From: an uncultured Verrucomicrobiota bacterium
Lineage (GTDB): Bacteria; Verrucomicrobiota; Verrucomicrobiia; Chthoniobacterales; SZAS-18
Direction: 5' to 3'
Length of the DNA stretch: 9,245 bases
NCBI GenBank assembly: GCA_937873255.1
Contig: CALMVM010000098.1
Coordinates: 1 to 9,245, forward strand
Numbering within the stretch: the first letter of the stretch is position 1; each line of letters opens with the position of its first letter. Below, in pieces: positions 1 to 8,008 of this stretch. The notes beneath the pieces are model-generated. The model searched no databases, was not told where the DNA came from, and saw only the letters and a program-made list of their open reading frames with translations. Made by a program: the position numbers and the translations under genes.

Positions 1-2
1 AC

Positions 3-257
3 GACGAAGCGTTCAAGCGGGCGGCGGTCGCGCAGTGGCAAAGCGGCGTGCCGGCCACGCGAGTTGCCGAGGGCCTGGGCATCACCACCGAGAGCCTGCG
101 CGCGTGGCGGCGGCGGCCCGGGAAATCGGGCCGGGTGCTATCGCCCCCGAGGGAAACAACGAGCGAGGGGCGGCAGGGAAACGGCGGATCACGAAGCGGT
201 GGAGCCTTTCAAGAGTCGCGCGGACTTGCTCCGACGCAGCATCTCAAAGCCGGTTAA
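3..257 (+). pseudogene. IS3-type transposase OrfA remnant (partial, decayed)
   Basis: The frame is open from the window edge. Its first 38 or so residues read like the N-terminal helix-turn-helix of an IS3/IS911 OrfA: DEAFKRAAVAQW, then GVPATRVAEGLGITTESLRAW. OrfA is the DNA-binding part of the transposase and recognises the element ends. After about residue 40 the frame loses similarity and turns into low-complexity Arg/Gly/Ser up to a TAA at 255-257. A weak echo of the usual OrfA C-terminal motif (ERDxLKKAVAFF-like; here RETADHEAVEPF at about 178-213) appears in another frame, which suggests a frameshift in between. No OrfB follows: from about 346 the neighbouring GH92 gene and its terminator begin. 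The 5' end lies outside the window. The HTH assignment is fairly firm; the exact IS family and the frameshift are inference. Confidence 0.6.
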
Positions 258-298
258 CCATCCGAACCGACGGGCACGCCGCTTTCAGGATGGATCAA

Positions 299-351
299 CT
301 TTTTCTCCCCGCTCCTTCGTTTTCAGGTCGCACCTGGGACCGGAGAAAAAG
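299..351. repeat. 10-bp inverted repeat enclosing a small hairpin
   Basis: CTTTTTCTCC (299-308) and GGAGAAAAAG (342-351) are perfect reverse complements separated by 33 bases. Inside lies a second hairpin, CAGGT-cgc-ACCTG (324-336). The pair sits between the transposase remnant and the 3' end of the GH92 gene. Its right arm also supplies the T-tract of the predicted GH92 terminator when read on the - strand. It may be part of a bidirectional transcription stop or a leftover element end; the sequence does not decide. Confidence 0.4.
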
Positions 352-387
352 CGTCGCCGCCCGGCCGTCAGGGAGCCGGGCGCGGCG
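346..387 (-). terminator. Rho-independent terminator of the GH92 gene
   Basis: On the - strand a GC-rich stem, GCCCGGC/GCCGGGC (375-381 with 359-365, 9-nt loop), is extended by CGCC/GGCG (384-387 with 355-358) across a 2-nt bulge. It is followed after four bases by five T (AAAAA at 346-350 on the + strand). The GH92 stop codon (368-370) falls in the loop, so the hairpin overlaps the end of the reading frame. Confidence 0.5.
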
Positions 388-2700
388 CGATCACCGGCTT
401 TCCTTCCGTGTAGGACGGCGGCAGGTCAGTGCTCCCCCAACCGGGATTTGCGGCGGCTCCCATGTTGTAACTCATCGTCCCGCCGTTGACGAGGGTTGCG
501 AATCGGGTCCAGGCGGCGGTGAAAGGTTTGCCGTTCACCGCGAGGTTCTGGACGTACGGAGCGTTCGTGCCCGCGCCGCTCCCGACGATGTTCAAGTCCC
601 CCCGCGCCAGATGGATCACCGCGCGGGAAAAAAGCGGACCGTGCAAAAGCAGGACATCGTCGCCCGGCAGCGCCGGGTACATGCCGAGCGCCGCCCACAC
701 GTACCAGGCGGAGGTCTGCCCGAGATCGTCGTTGCCGGGCAAGCCGTTGGCAGCCGGCGAATAAATCTGGGTGACGGCACGCCGCACCACGCTCGAGGTC
801 TTGGAGGGTTTCCCGACGTAATGATAGATCCAGGGCATGCGGCGCAGGGCTCGTTCCCCAGGAATGCATAACGCGAATTGGTGGTGTCCGCGTCGTTTAG
901 CTTCGTGAAAAACGTGTCCAGCCGATCCGACGCCGCCTGCGCGCCTCCCATGAGGCCGATGAGCGAACTCAGGGTGAACGGCACCGCCCAGACGTACTGG
1001 TACGCCGTCCCCTCCACGTAGCCCTTGCCGCCGTAGGTGGGGAACCCGGCCGACCATTGGCCGTTGGGGTCACGCATTTGCATGCAACCCGATTCAGGGT
1101 TCTACAGGTTGCGCCAGTGTTGGGCGCGGTCCATCGCCCGCGATGCTTTGCCGGAGTCGCCGGCAGCGGTGGCGAGCCGGGCCATGGCGAAATCGTCGGC
1201 GCAGTATTCCAGCGTCATGGACACCGGGCCGTACCCTCCCTGACCCACCCCGGCGGGCACGTAGCCCTTCTGCAAATAATCCGCCAGGCCCGGTCTTTCG
1301 TACGTCCCGTTCCGGCCCTTGAGATTCGGCGTGGTCGCCGCCTTCTCCATCGCCGTCAGCGCCGCCGGCACGTCGAAATTCCTGACCCCGAACGCATAGA
1401 TGCCGGCGATGATCGGCACGGCGTCATCGCCGACCATGATCCCGCCATCGCCGAAGGCATTGCCCCAGCGCGGCATCGCCCCGCCTTCCTGGAAGTCCTG
1501 GATCAGTGATTGCGCCATGTCGCCGGCGCGCACGGGGTCCAGGATCGCGAGGAGCTGGCACTCGCACCGGTAGATATCCCAGCCCGAGAACCAGCCGTAT
1601 TGGGTGCGGCCGGCCGGCAAGGCGTGCACCTTGCCGTCAAAGCCGATATACTGGCGATTGGCGTCGCTGACCACGCTGGGTGCCTGGAGGCAGTGGTAGA
1701 GCGCGGTGTAAAACGTTTGCCTCTCCGCCGGCGACCCGCCGCTGATCAGGATTTTGTTCAGGTAAGCGTTCCAACCGGCGTCGGCGCTGGTCTTCATGGC
1801 GTCGAAGCCGGCGTTGTTGAACGACGCCGCCGGACTCTCCGCCGCCAGGTTCGCCTGCGCGTTGGCCACGCTGACGTAGGAAATTGCCGTCCTCGCCAGG
1901 ACCGTGCCTCCGCCGGGCAGATCGAAACTGACATAAGCCCCTGTGTTGGGTCCGCTGGCGCTGGTCCCTTTGTTGTTCCAGGTCGGGCCGTTCCACACCC
2001 CGTAGGTGGCGAAGGCATGGTCGAACACCACATCGAAATAAGTAATTCCCGCCGAGGTGCCGCACATGCCGGCCACGCGCGCCCAGCCGCTGATTTCCCG
2101 CCCGTTCGCGTTGATCTGGATCGCGGCGTCGGGGGTTCCATTGTTGTCGCCGCCCATGTTGACGAGCATCCCGGCGGCGTCTCCGGCTGGGAAGGCGAAC
2201 CGGCCGAATCCGGTCCGGGTCGTGGCGGTCAATTCCGTCTTGATCCCGTTGGAGAATTGGACGGCGTATTATCCCGGCGAGGCGTGCTCACTGCCGCTGG
2301 GAATGGTGCCGGAATATCGGCGGTTGAGCTTCCAGAAATTGCCGCTGTCGTGGGGGGAACTCTCGAACTTGCCCAGAAATGGCAGGAAGCCGAAATCCCC
2401 GCCGTACTGGCAACCTCCCCCGCTGGCGTGGAGCAGGCCGAACCCGCGAATCTCCGTGTCCGTGTTGCGGTAGCAACTCGGCCACTTGGTCGTGGTGTCG
2501 GGGCTCCACTGGATCATCCCGAACGGAGCCACCGCTCCCGGGAAGGTGTTGCCCTCGCCCTGCGTACCGCAGAAGGGGGAGACATGCTGGGTCAGGTTTT
2601 CCAGCCCGCAAGCCCGCGGCGGCAACCCCGCTCCTAGCGCGGCTCCAAACATCAAAGTGCTGACGAGAAATCGTTTCAGGAGCAAAGGGACTGATTCCAT
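368..2700 (-). pseudogene. GH92 alpha-mannosidase, broken by two stops and a frameshift
   Basis: GH92 enzymes are calcium-dependent exo-alpha-mannosidases that trim alpha-1,2/1,3/1,4/1,6-mannose from mannans and N-glycans. Conserved blocks run in order over the whole family length (about 777 codons if repaired). There is a signal peptide (MESVPLLLKRFLVSTLMFGA), then the N-terminal block FCGTQGEGNTFPGAVAPFGM, FYTALYHCLQAPSVVSD, MPRWGNAFGDGGIMVG, TLEYCADD, EGTAYQYVWAVP (in the better-studied GH92 enzymes this region carries the acid Glu), LGNEP, and GNDDLGQTSAWYVWAALGMYP with the catalytic-base Asp region. Three lesions interrupt it: TAA at 2269-2271 (HASPG*YAVQF), TAG at 1102-1104 (AQHWRNL*NPESG), and a missing base within 839-846, between NEP and MPWIYHYVGKP. 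Only a 143-aa fragment would be made from the native start. The gene begins 63 bp after GH76, so the two probably share a transcript. No clear Shine-Dalgarno is seen. Family assignment is firm; true pseudogene versus sequencing error is open. Confidence 0.9.
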
Positions 2701-2722
2701 TGGAATGATCTGATTTGGAGGA

Positions 2723-2737
2723 GCACGCTCGTCGTGC
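2723..2737. repeat. Small hairpin between GH76 and GH92
   Basis: GCACG-ctcgt-CGTGC forms a 5-bp stem with a 5-nt loop in the 63-bp gap between the GH76 stop and the GH92 start. No T-tract follows on either strand, so it is not a convincing terminator. It could be an intercistronic RNA stem. Confidence 0.3.
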
Positions 2738-2763
2738 GTTGCCGCGAGAGGAATCGGAGCGCT

Positions 2764-4107
2764 CTAGTGAGCACCCGACAGACCTGGATCCGACATCACC
2801 TGAAAGAGGACAGCCATGCTCAGGCATTCGAAGGAAGTACAATCGTCCGTCTCCGTCACCTTGGTCCAGTCGTTCCAGGTGATGTTGCGGTCGGTGCGCC
2901 GCGCCCTCCAGGCGGCCAGGGCGTTGGCTTCGAACCATGGGCGATAGCGCCCCCAGAGGTTGTTGTCCCGGCAAAAACGCGCCAGTGCCCGCATGAACTG
3001 GTCCTCCCACGCGGTTTCGAGGCGGCCGTTATGGTGCAGGACCGCGTGTTTGTTCACCACATGGTTCGCCGCCAGCAAGGCGTCCCGATAATAGCCATCC
3101 TCGTGGGTCGCCTGGAAGAGGGCGTTGGCGGCGTTGAGGAACGAGCCGCTGTTGTACACGTTGTCATTCCCCGTCTGGCCCTTCGGGCCGATTTGCTCGT
3201 ACAACGATCCCGTTTTCGCGTCGAAGAGGTGCGTGCGTCCCCAAGCATAGATCGCCTGGCACTTGGCCAGGATGGCTTTGTCGTGCGTCGATTGGTGGAT
3301 CAGCATGCCGGAGATGATCATCGGCCAGTTGCTCAGCGAGCATTTGCCGCCCTCGGGCACGTTATCCATGTTCTCCCAGATGCCGCCGTCGTAGGTCGTG
3401 TCCCAGCCCCGGTCGTACACCATGTTCCAAGCCGTCACCGAGGTCTTCAAAAGCGTGGGGTTGCCCGTGATCTGATAACCGCGCATGCAAGCGATCATCA
3501 TCCACTGGACGTCGTCGTTCCACTTGTCGCCCTTCCAATCGGTCCCTTCCTTGGCTATGAAGGTATCCGTGAGATCGCGGACCAGTTTGGAATGCGCACC
3601 GCTCCGCGTGCGGTCGTAGGCGTCTTCCGCGAGTTGAATCTCCAAGGCCCCGACCCAGGTGCCGCAACGCTTGTCGTTGGCGAGAGTCTTTTTGTAAAAC
3701 GTGTCCCGGTTCTCGCGCCGGAGAAATGCGGTGTTGTAGGCTTCGAGGACCGCGTCGGCCATTCTCGAATTTCCGAGGGGCAGAACGCCTGGCTCGTTGG
3801 TTGTGGCGGACGTGGCGGTCGGATTGGCTGCGGGGGAGGGGACCGCCACGGGGGGCGGATTGCGAAGCTTGAAGATGAGCACTTTATCCGCGGTGTCCAG
3901 TTGGGCCAGCGGAAAGGGGTATTCCCTGCCATCGACCAGGAACACAGCCGAGGGGCCGTCGACGCGGAGAAACTCACCCTGCCAACTCCGATTCGAGGCA
4001 TCGGTCCACGTCCGGACCCCGCCTGCCGCAGGCAAGCGCACCGGTGACAGGCAGGCGATGAAAAAAATCGCTGCGACCAACGTTCGTCGATGGGCGGTGA
4101 TGTACAT
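2764..4107 (-). CDS. Secreted GH76 endo-alpha-1,6-mannanase with N-terminal SHD1-like domain
   Basis: This 447-aa protein is predicted to cut alpha-1,6-linked mannan backbones outside the cytoplasm. Residues 1-29 form a signal peptide (basic YITAHRRT, hydrophobic LVAAIFFIACL, cleavage near LPAAG). Residues 31-80 (VRTWTDASNRSWQGEFLRVD onwards, ending PFPLAQLDTADKVLIF) match the short SHD1-like domain common in secreted proteins of Planctomycetes and Verrucomicrobia. A Pro/Ala/Thr linker follows (about 83-107), then the GH76 (alpha/alpha)6 domain to the end. The diagnostic Asp pair is present in KWNDDVQWMMIACMRGYQITGNP as D198-D199. Further family motifs are YDGGIWE (239-245), YNSGSFLNAANALFQAT (318-334) and TAWEDQFMRALARF (365-378). 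The ATG at 4107 is chosen because it gives a proper signal peptide; the frame stays open far upstream, but only as a shadow of the SGNH gene. No ribosome binding site is visible. GH92 follows 63 bp downstream. Confidence 0.88.
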   Translation of the reverse strand: MYITAHRRTLVAAIFFIACLSPVRLPAAGGVRTWTDASNRSWQGEFLRVDGPSAVFLVDGREYPFPLAQLDTADKVLIFKLRNPPPVAVPSPAANPTATSATTNEPGVLPLGNSRMADAVLEAYNTAFLRRENRDTFYKKTLANDKRCGTWVGALEIQLAEDAYDRTRSGAHSKLVRDLTDTFIAKEGTDWKGDKWNDDVQWMMIACMRGYQITGNPTLLKTSVTAWNMVYDRGWDTTYDGGIWENMDNVPEGGKCSLSNWPMIISGMLIHQSTHDKAILAKCQAIYAWGRTHLFDAKTGSLYEQIGPKGQTGNDNVYNSGSFLNAANALFQATHEDGYYRDALLAANHVVNKHAVLHHNGRLETAWEDQFMRALARFCRDNNLWGRYRPWFEANALAAWRARRTDRNITWNDWTKVTETDDCTSFECLSMAVLFQVMSDPGLSGAH

Positions 4108-4117
4108 CGGCGGGCAT

Positions 4118-4146
4118 TCATTAGCCGATGAAGCGCAGCCTGGCAA
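4118..4146 (-). promoter_or_regulatory. Weak candidate promoter for GH76
   Basis: On the - strand TTGCCA (4141-4146, five of six -35 bases) is separated by 17 bp from TAATGA (4118-4123), a poor -10. The start point would fall about four bases before the GH76 ATG. That would give an almost leaderless mRNA and would fit the missing Shine-Dalgarno. The -10 is weak, so this is only a candidate. Confidence 0.2.
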
Positions 4147-4291
4147 CCGGGAGCAGTCGAACTCCAGGAGGCCAGCCAGAGCCGGTCGCCGTGCCGCGCT
4201 CTCAGGCCATCGAGACCGGCCAGCTTGGCTCGCCTCACGCGGGCCGCTGTTCGGTGAGCTGGCGGCAAAAGCCGCTGCCGACGCCGGTGAT

Positions 4292-4396
4292 GACGGCGCT
4301 CTCCGAGCGGCATTGATTTCCTCTACGCGGCGAGCGTCCATCCCTTTCAGGCGGCTGCGCCGCATACGCGACCAACGCCGCTCGGAGAGCGCCGTC
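4292..4396. repeat. Inverted-repeat element (REP/MITE-like) in the SGNH-GH76 gap
   Basis: GACGGCGCTCTCCGAGCGGC (4292-4311) and its exact reverse complement (4377-4396) form a perfect 20-bp stem. With one mismatch it extends to 24 bp (4292-4315 with 4373-4396). The 57-nt interior has its own hairpin, GCGGC-tgc-GCCGC (4351-4363). Further small hairpins flank it: GCGGCAAAAGCCGC (4262-4275) and GCGCC-ttt-GGCGC (4454-4466). The whole 4108-4556 gap (449 bp) shows no protein I recognise; the reading frames crossing it are extensions of shadows. The symmetry suggests a REP/BIME-like or non-autonomous mobile element, or a structured RNA that ends or protects the SGNH transcript. Confidence 0.6.
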
Positions 4397-4556
4397 CACC
4401 ACTGTATTTGGACCGCCCATCTTTGGGGTGATGCCCCGGGTTCGCATGAGGCCGCGCCTTTGGCGCAGCGGATGCGCTCGATCATTTTGAAACCGTTGTA
4501 GCTGTAGGCGGATTTTCGCTCCTCTCCGAGCCTGTTAGCCTTGCGCTGCCGATCAC

Positions 4557-7500
4557 TCAGAGCCGCGTCACCTTCAGGCGCATGAAACTCCGCGCGTAAG
4601 CCGACGCCGCCCAATTCGTGCGTGCCTTCATCGTCGCGGTGCCGTCGCCGTTGTCCATCGGATAACCGGCGACGGCCGTGGTCGCCTGCCACGCCGCCGA
4701 ATCCAATCCGGTGCTCGCCTCCACCGCGTACGCTACATCGGTTGGCGCAGGGATCGGATAGACGTAGGTCAACGTCAGGTAAATCCCGCCATCGACCGAC
4801 TCTACCCTGGCGGCCGGCAACTTCGTGGTGCCGGCTTGCGTGGGATCGGTTCCCAACGCGTATTCCACCAGATTGGCAATGCCGTCGCCGTCGTAATCCG
4901 CCCCGTCCGCCGCCTGCGCGGACCCGGCGGCGGCCACGCTGCCGAAGCATTGGATCTTCCAGGTGTTGAGCGGCGTGTCCAGCAACGTCACCGTGGCGAC
5001 GCCGCCCGCCGCGAGGTAGCCGCTGCCGCTCCCCAGCGCCAGCGTCACGTTCTGCGGCCCGGTCAAGGTGCTGTCCGCCGCCGGGTTGAGCGTGATCGTC
5101 GCCGCCGCCGCGTTTGCCGGGATGACCACGCTGCCGCCGGTTGCGCTGGCAGGGGCGGGACTCAGCGTGTAGCGCGTGCCGTAGGCGGCCTGTCCCGCCC
5201 CGGTCTGGATCGTGTAATTCACCGTCAGCGCGCTGCTCGGCGCCGGGACGCACTGCACCGTGAAGACCCCCGCCTTCCCCGTGTGCTCCTGCGCGGAACC
5301 CACCGTCGCCGCGAGGCTCACCGTGACCGGCGTGGTCACCGTCGCCACGTTGGAGAACGGCGAGCCCGTCTCCGCGCTCACGGCGGCCACGCGGTACGAG
5401 TAGGTCGCCCCCGCCGTCAGATTCGCGTCCACGAATGCCGTCGTGTTCGCGCCCACGGAACCCACGGGCACGAAGCTCCCGCCACCGGCCGCCCGCTCGA
5501 TGCGGAAGCTGTGCTCGTTGCTGGATTGGTCGGTCCACGCCACGTTGACCTGCGTTCCCGAGACCGGCGTGGCACCCGGGCCGCCCGGCGCGCCCGGCGT
5601 GCCGGCGAACGCGGCGTTGTAACTCCACGAGAGGATGTCCTGCTGCGCGCCTTGCCCGCCCGACCCGGCGGTGAACCCGAGATAGGCCGTCGAGCCGCCC
5701 AACACGCTGACGAGGTTGACCGTGTAAGTCTGTGTGAACGTCGCGTGCGTGCTGAGGTCGATGAGGGTTTCGGTGAGTGTCGTGCCGTCGTAGGTCAGCG
5801 CCGCCCGGATGAGGTCGCCGCTGTGGAAATCCACCCCGCCATTCGTCGCGTCGATGGCCCCGGAGGAGGTCGCCGTCGCCGCCGTGCCGTCGTCGGGAGC
5901 CGCTCCGTTGAGGTACAGCCCGGTGGTGCTCAGGCCGGGATACAGGTCGAACTTGATCGCCGCGCTGGTGGCGATGCCCGAATAGCCGAGATTTGAACCG
6001 GTTCCCCCGAGCGCCGTCAGCCCGCTGCGCTGCATGGCGAACGTGAACCCGTCCGCGGTCGCGTTCGTGCATTGAAACGTGAACTCCAGGGCGAACTGCG
6101 CGATGCTCCGCGTGGTCTTGAACCACACGGAACGCGTCTGGTTCGTGCCGCCATTGGTCAACCGCAGCGCCGGCCCGACGATGGAAGCCGTGGAGCCGAA
6201 GCCGTTGGTGCTCAGCAGCGAGCTGGCCGAGGCGAAGCCGCCGGGCAGGTCCACCGCGGGAGCCGCGCCGGCCGTGGCGGCGGCGACGCTGGAAAAAGCG
6301 GATGCCCCCGCCTTGTTCAGGGCGCGGATGCGGAAATAACAAGTGGTCCCCGCCTGCAAGCCCGTCACCGGGTAATTCGTGGCGAAGGCCGCCGTGGTGA
6401 CGAGCGGCGTCGCCGGGAAGTTGTTGGGGTCGGTCGAGGCGTAGACCTCGTACCCGGACCGGCTGTCGGTGCCGTAGTTCCAGGACAGGTCAATCGTGCC
6501 GCCGGACGCCGTCTGGGCAAACAGGCTCGTCGGTTGCGCCGGCGGCGTGGTTGGAACGCCGGAGCTTTGCACGATGGCGTTGGCGACCGTCGCGGCGACG
6601 ATGGCGTAACCCGCGTCGGAGAGGTGCGTCTTGTCGCTCGCGTTGAAGTAGGCGGGATTCTGTTCGTCGCCGTCCTGTCCGATGTTGGGATCGCCCGTGT
6701 CGTCCGCCAGCGCGTCGGGGCGCACCACCGTCAGCGTGGACGGGGTCTTCCGCAGCGCGTTGAGCGCATCCCGGCGCTGGTCGAACGCCGTTTCCGAACC
6801 CAGGTTCTGCGCGTACACCGGGTGGTCGGCGGGCGTGTTGGTCACGTCCACGACCACCGTGTCGGCCCGCGCGGCGTGCCGTGCCTTCCAATAGGTTTGC
6901 AGCCGGGTGTACACCGTCTGCACCGCCTTGGCCAACGTGACCGGCGGCTTGATCGAGCCGTCGATGCCGAAGTCGTTGGTTCCGCCCTGCACCACGGCGA
7001 CCGGCGGCTGCTCGGCGGTGGCCACGAGCGCGTCCACGCGGGTGGCGGCATCGGCGTTCATCTGGGTGACGGTGTACCCGCTCCGGCCCAGGTTGACGAC
7101 GTGGTAACGGTTGCCCAGCAACTTCTGCAAGGCTCCCGGGTATACGGGCGCGAGCGGGCTGGCCGTGCCCTGGCCGCCGCTGGCGTTTTCCCCGTAGGTC
7201 AGCGAGTCGCCGTCGCACGCCACCGCCGTCACGGCGTAGGTCTGCACGCTGGCGACCAGGAGGCTCCCCGTGCCCGATGCCGTCGTCCACGGCACCAGCC
7301 CGAACCCGCCCGCCGGGATGCTGCCGGAGGGCAGCGCCACGCTCAGAAACGCGATGATCTTGCCCGTGGTCAGATCGGTGGCCGTCATCGCTACCGCCGC
7401 GTTGGCGATCACCCGCGCCTCCAACGCCACCGGGTCCGCCGGGACGTATGGGTTGGTCGCGGTCGCCGTCGCCAGCTTGGTCGGCGAGCCTGCGTTGGAG

Positions 7501-7982
7501 ATGGTGTACGCCCACAGCGCGGTGCTGTTTTCCAGCGCGAAGTTGAGCAACAACCCGGAGCCGTTGGCCTGGAAGCGCAGCAGCACCCCGAGCGTCGCGT
7601 TGCCGCTGCGGTAATTGGCGGGCACGACCACCCGGCAGCCCTGGTCACGCACCTGCTCCGACGCGCCCTGCCGCAGGACGTAATCCCGCAGATAAGCGTC
7701 CGTGCCGCCGTTGGTGCCGTCGGGGGTCAGCACCAGTTTGCCGCCGCTGAACGAGGCCACCCCGCCGTGCAGGTCGCTGAAACCGATGGCGGCGAGAGTT
7801 TTGCTCCCGTCAAAATCGTTGCCACCCGCCTGGCTATCGTAAAAATTGGCCGGGGTGGTCGAAGCCGCCGTCGCCCGCCCGACCGGAGCGTGTTTCAACG
7901 AGGACCCGGCGAAGACCGCCGGCGCGAGGTTGCCGGCGAACACGGCGGCAAGCAGCAGGGCAGGGGGCAGTCGGAATTTCAT
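4557..7982 (-). CDS. Large secreted SGNH/GDSL hydrolase with L-type lectin, FnIII and Calx-beta modules
   Basis: This 1141-aa protein has a signal peptide (1-25, cleavage near PAVFA/GSS). Residues 45-250 form a beta-rich, LamG-like region of unclear family. The SGNH hydrolase domain (about 251-475) has all four blocks: GDSLTYG (nucleophile Ser260), NLGRSG (Gly299), QGGTND (Asn336) and DKTH (Asp450, His453). FnIII domains lie at about 482-572 and 795-885. Between them (about 582-790) is a domain with legume-lectin signatures, ADGFTFAMQ and DILSWSYN. A Calx-beta-like domain spans about 888-1002. The C-terminus has DYDGDGIANLVEYALG (1029-1044), then a beta module ending FMRLKVTRL, as in many verrucomicrobial exoproteins. 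The family includes carbohydrate and lipid esterases; a role in removing acyl groups from mannan is inferred from the neighbours only. The ATG at 7982 gives the signal peptide; no Shine-Dalgarno is seen. A MerR-like promoter lies about 25 bp upstream. Confidence 0.88.
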   Translation of the reverse strand: MKFRLPPALLLAAVFAGNLAPAVFAGSSLKHAPVGRATAASTTPANFYDSQAGGNDFDGSKTLAAIGFSDLHGGVASFSGGKLVLTPDGTNGGTDAYLRDYVLRQGASEQVRDQGCRVVVPANYRSGNATLGVLLRFQANGSGLLLNFALENSTALWAYTISNAGSPTKLATATATNPYVPADPVALEARVIANAAVAMTATDLTTGKIIAFLSVALPSGSIPAGGFGLVPWTTASGTGSLLVASVQTYAVTAVACDGDSLTYGENASGGQGTASPLAPVYPGALQKLLGNRYHVVNLGRSGYTVTQMNADAATRVDALVATAEQPPVAVVQGGTNDFGIDGSIKPPVTLAKAVQTVYTRLQTYWKARHAARADTVVVDVTNTPADHPVYAQNLGSETAFDQRRDALNALRKTPSTLTVVRPDALADDTGDPNIGQDGDEQNPAYFNASDKTHLSDAGYAIVAATVANAIVQSSGVPTTPPAQPTSLFAQTASGGTIDLSWNYGTDSRSGYEVYASTDPNNFPATPLVTTAAFATNYPVTGLQAGTTCYFRIRALNKAGASAFSSVAAATAGAAPAVDLPGGFASASSLLSTNGFGSTASIVGPALRLTNGGTNQTRSVWFKTTRSIAQFALEFTFQCTNATADGFTFAMQRSGLTALGGTGSNLGYSGIATSAAIKFDLYPGLSTTGLYLNGAAPDDGTAATATSSGAIDATNGGVDFHSGDLIRAALTYDGTTLTETLIDLSTHATFTQTYTVNLVSVLGGSTAYLGFTAGSGGQGAQQDILSWSYNAAFAGTPGAPGGPGATPVSGTQVNVAWTDQSSNEHSFRIERAAGGGSFVPVGSVGANTTAFVDANLTAGATYSYRVAAVSAETGSPFSNVATVTTPVTVSLAATVGSAQEHTGKAGVFTVQCVPAPSSALTVNYTIQTGAGQAAYGTRYTLSPAPASATGGSVVIPANAAAATITLNPAADSTLTGPQNVTLALGSGSGYLAAGGVATVTLLDTPLNTWKIQCFGSVAAAGSAQAADGADYDGDGIANLVEYALGTDPTQAGTTKLPAARVESVDGGIYLTLTYVYPIPAPTDVAYAVEASTGLDSAAWQATTAVAGYPMDNGDGTATMKARTNWAASAYARSFMRLKVTRL

Positions 7983-8008
7983 GGGGAGATCAGGGCTTGC
8001 TTCGCGGT

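Noticed and set aside
1510..2637. 375-aa open frame on the + strand
   Set aside because: It lies opposite the GH92 gene, whose motifs are clear on the - strand; the product is low-complexity with no family features.
4108..6342. Long upstream extension of the GH76 frame on the - strand
   Set aside because: The extension overlaps the SGNH gene in a different frame and is Arg/Gly-rich nonsense; the signal peptide starting at 4107 fixes the real start.
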